DNA from: Phallus indusiatus | Lineage: Eukaryota; Basidiomycota; Agaricomycetes; Phallales; Phallaceae | Direction of reading: 5' to 3' | Length of the DNA: 64,000 nucleotides | NCBI GenBank assembly: GCA_027605045.1 | Contig: JAQFWX010000116.1 | Coordinates: 44,039-108,038 of the forward strand | Shown: positions 59,427 through 64,000 of the stretch, in pieces | Numbering within the stretch: position 1 is the stretch's first letter | Layout of the letters: every line of letters begins with the position of its first letter | Position numbers and translations under genes: made by a program | Notes under the pieces: generated by a model | Database searches by the model: none | What the model saw: the letters and a program-made list of their open reading frames with translations, nothing else | What the model was told of the DNA's origin: nothing

Positions 59427-61264
59427 TCACGATTTTCCCCCTCGTCCCGCTCCTCGTCCTCTTGTTGAACCACTACGGAACCCACCACCACCACCGCCAT
59501 TATTATTATTATTACCATGACCACCACCACCACCACCGCTTCTTTCTTGACCATGAGGTTGACCTCCCTGATTTTGACCTTGACCTTGACCTTGACCTTG
59601 ACCTTGCTGACCCGGGCCCTGGCTGCTAGGTCTAATCCTGGGAGGCTGCCTTTCCGATCTCTCCTTGCGCGTCTCAATAATTACACGAGTATGACCGCCA
59701 TTCTCCAAATCAATTTTGAAACCACCTTCACCACCAGCATTGGGACTTAAGCTTGCAATGATCGCCTTTCGTGCCGAGTCGAGGGTCGCAAACTCTAAGA
59801 ACGCACAAGCCTTTGACCGAATTATTTCTAGGTCCTTGACAGGGCCAAAGCGAGCACTCAGCGTATTAAATAAAGTTTGATGTGAAACAACTTCATTTAC
59901 GCTCTGCACAGGGGTGTGATAAGAAATGTGAATACGCTTAATATGTTAAACAATTACCTTGACAAAGCACTGGGGGGTCGAGACGTTCAAAGCAGCCTGA
60001 TACGCCGGGTGAACTCCCTCCTTATCTCCTCCACGGTGCTCGTTTCTTGATTGAGAGGGCGAAGGAGCAACAGGGGGCGTAACGGGAGCGGGAGGAGCAG
60101 CGCTAACACCTTTTGCATCCTGAGCAACTCGAGTTCCCCACTTGTTCGAATTCGCAGCGGCTAAGTTGGCCCAGGTCTTCGGTGCAGCTGGCTTTGGAGC
60201 AGGCGGTGACTGCGTAACCGGTGGAGCTGGTTTAGAAGCTACGGCAGCAGCGGCAGTAGAGGGCGCAGGAGGTACAGGCGTAGACGTAGAAGGCTGACTT
60301 AGCGTTGGAGTGCTCAAAGGTTGCGCGGCAGCGGCAGATACAGCAGGTGAAGCAGCAACGGGGTTGGCGAAGGTGTAGCTCTGGGTGCAATCTGTGGCGA
60401 GAGGGGTCTTTGAACTTCCATGACTGGCGACGGCTGGGAAGGCTCGACAACAGGGGCTTGTTTGATGGGTTCAGCCTGCGGAATAGGCGCAACGACAGGC
60501 GTCGGTTCAGGAGCAGGGGGATGGTAGCCATTGACAATGATGGGCTTCTGCTCCTCCAAAACAACAACCTCTGCAGGTTCGGAGGGCTCTGGTATTGACT
60601 GTTGCTGGAGATGATTCGGTAAGATACTGTCGTAAGGGGTAGCAGCGACAGTGGGATGGCTAGCCTGAACACCTGGAGCTGCAGGCTCGACCGTGTTTTC
60701 TTGGGCAACAACGGTGGGTGGCGGAGCAGCTTCAGGTTGCCCGTTTTCTTCTTCGTCTTCAACAGACTCTTCTTTTAAGAACCGGAAGATATCGTTGAGA
60801 ACAAAGTACCCATTGGGTTGCTGGGCAAGGAAGAAAGTCTGAGCAAATTTCCGCCATGGCTCACCACGGTTGGACATTTCACCGATAACTTGAATTATGA
60901 TTCCGCCATTTGCTGAAGACTGAGCATCGACAGAGTGAATGAACACTTTACAATCCTGGAAACCAATGGAAACAATTTTGTGATGGATTTCCTAAGTGAG
61001 CGGGTTGTTAGCAAAGGACCACGCTTCTGGTATTCGGTGGCTGAATGCCCTTACCTGCTGCCCATAACAGGGTTTTCCATCTTCTCCTTCAGTGCCGTGA
61101 ATAAAAGTAGAATTTTTAGTATAGAAACAATGGAGCTTTTGGGGCTGCTTGTTCACGAATGTATAATATTGAGGAACGAACTGCCAGCCGACCTCGGAGG
61201 GAATAATATTGGCATGAATGGAGGATTGGGTCGGATTGTTCGAAGATGCTGCAGGAGCGGTCAT
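59427..61264 (-). CDS. G3BP-like RNA-binding protein (NTF2 + RRM + RGG)
   Basis: Relative of G3BP, Bre5 and S. pombe Nxt3, which join a Ubp3-type deubiquitinase and stress-granule biology. Exon 1 starts at 61264 with the NTF2-like domain (VGWQFVPQYYTFVNKQPQ, CFYTKNSTFIHGTEGE). It continues with EIHHKIVSIGFQDCKVF, RGEPWRKFAQTFFLAQQ and GYFVLNDIFRFLKEE. A long Pro/Ala/Gln-rich linker follows, then the RRM (QCFVKV, then LFNTLSARFGPVKDLEIIRS and KACAFLEFATLDSARKAI) and an RGG/GQ tail ending RGRGAGRGGKS at 59427. The reading frame changes near 60390-60420 within the linker without a good intron. Confidence 0.87.
59573..59602. repeat. TTGACC hexamer microsatellite in the G3BP-like coding region
   Basis: Five consecutive TTGACC units on plus; on the coding strand they read as a Gly-Gln dipeptide repeat within the low-complexity tail. 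Confidence 0.75.
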
Positions 61265-62093
61265 GATTTATGAAAAATGAAAGCTATAAACGACGGCTGG
61301 CAAATAGGGAAAGAATTGAAGGAGAAATTGGAAGGCAAACGATCAATAATGCTTATGGCGAGACGACCAGGGTAGGCACCCCGAAATGGGCAACTTACAG
61401 ATTGACTCTTTGTGCTCTAGAACGAAAACAAGATGTTACAACAGAATGGAGTGCGGATATAAAAGAGTTGATTATTTTTGGGTTTTTTAAGTGGTGCACG
61501 ATGGCGGAGAGGATGGAGGCGGTCGATTTTCGAGCGATGATGAAAAAAGTCGCGGGATATGAGCGGAGTTTAAATCAACGTCTCGTGCACAATACTGACT
61601 TTTCCCTCCAGCATGGAAGCTGGCGCTGGAATTATCGTTCTTCTCAGTAATTCATAGCTTCTTTTTTCATTAAAAAAGCATTTTTCGCTGTCTGAGGGGC
61701 TAGAAGAATTGACCACACTGCAACAAACTTTGATAGTCAAAAGTGACCATATCAAGCAGGAAGCCTGTGCTTGTAAGGGTCCACATACGTATACCACTGC
61801 TGCGATTGGATGATCAAGTTTGGCTTTTCGTTACGTATATTCCTGACAAAAGGTAACCTTCATATATAACAACATTGAAAAAAAAACGGGAAAGCAAGAG
61901 AATCAAAGATTCGTCAACCAGCAACAGAAGTATAACCCAATTGTGATGGATAGATTAATGTTTTTTGACAATGAAACGTGCATGCGAGACAACACCGCTA
62001 AAAGAGAGCCGACACCGGATTTAAATTATCGATAGATGAAAAAGAAAATGAATACACTGGTGATACAGTTGGTTCAGCATAAAAGGATATGTT
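61265..62093. other. intergenic, G3BP promoter and MAPK 3' flank
   Basis: A plus-strand open frame of 126 codons (61270-61650) starts almost at the G3BP start codon and has no recognisable content, so it is not called. Nothing else seen. Confidence 0.5.
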
Positions 62094-63655
<1,562 letters not shown>

Positions 63656-64000
63656 ATCTAGAGTTCCTCGACTAGCGAGCGTAGGGTTTGAAGGGAACGA
63701 GAAGGAAAAAGAGAACGAGAGAAATGAGGAACAAGAAACAAAGGGCTGTTTAAACGAATGTGGAAAACAACAATAAAAATGGACCCGGATCGCACATAGT
63801 CGCCCACTGTCACACATCTCATCCCCGACTGCTGGTTTGTGTCCTTTCTGTGCCGCGTCAAACGGCATATCATTTTGGCCATTTCTTTATCAGCTCTTTC
63901 TTGCTCCAACTTTGTTTTTCTTGATGATAAATCTGAACATGTATGGCTCAACAATATCAAGACTTCATTCTGTCTGCATTGTTTGTGCCACAAGTTGGGC
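63656..64000. promoter_or_regulatory. upstream region of the MAP kinase gene
   Basis: About 345 bases at the right edge. On the minus strand a run of TTTTC-type pyrimidines lies at about 63690-63720, just upstream of the start codon. Longer open frames in this region are in other frames or extend the MAPK frame upstream without sense. Confidence 0.4.

Noticed and set aside
61270..61650. 126-codon plus-strand frame starting next to the G3BP-like start codon
   Set aside because: Composition looks random and it would share the G3BP promoter; no recognisable motif.

Overview
This window looks like nuclear DNA of a filamentous basidiomycete, most likely a mushroom-forming agaricomycete. Genes are dense on both strands and cut by many short GT-AG introns of about 50-70 nt. 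Several families are typical of this group: DUF6533 seven-helix membrane proteins, F-box/LRR proteins without a domain beyond the F-box, a double-psi beta-barrel secreted protein with a Pro/Ser-rich tail, tannase-type esterases and a Fus3/Kss1-type MAP kinase. No prokaryotic, organellar, CRISPR or tRNA signal was seen. Exon joins were worked out by eye, so gene outlines are firmer than each internal splice site.

Left third (1-23 kb): a BCAS3-like WD40 protein running off the left edge, then an M17 leucine aminopeptidase, both on the minus strand. Three paralogous DUF6533 membrane-protein genes follow (5.1-14.0 kb). Two of them lie in a recent direct segmental duplication (about 7.37-10.65 kb and 12.11-14.76 kb). 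The first copy carries a 390-bp MITE that is absent from the second. The 1.44-kb spacer between the copies holds the C-terminal remnant of a Helitron-type PIF1 helicase and is bounded by a perfect 13-bp inverted repeat. Next come GFA1 (first step of chitin-precursor synthesis) and a tandem pair of secreted GH43 endo-arabinanases (17.7-22.2 kb), each with an apparent 7-nt microexon.

Middle (23-43 kb): a membrane-anchored metallophosphatase, a zinc alcohol dehydrogenase-like MDR protein, a TDP2-like EEP phosphodiesterase, ERG6, a secreted tannase/feruloyl esterase and the GPN1 GTPase, all on the plus strand. A cell-surface cluster follows: three related Cys-rich Ser/Thr-rich proteins with GPI-like C-termini, a fourth DUF6533 gene between them, and a steryl-ester/triacylglycerol lipase on the minus strand.

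Right third (43-64 kb): a Q/P-rich protein with a homeodomain-like WF-containing motif, two paralogous F-box/LRR proteins, the DPBB protein, a DAL5-type MFS transporter, and RAD52 with a small unknown gene packed against it. That small gene overlaps head-to-head with guanine deaminase. A G3BP-like NTF2/RRM/RGG protein and the Fus3/Kss1-type MAPK finish the window. Most genes are housekeeping. The accessory, fast-changing parts are the DUF6533/MITE/helicase block (5-15 kb), the GH43 tandem (17-23 kb) and the surface-protein cluster (34-41 kb).
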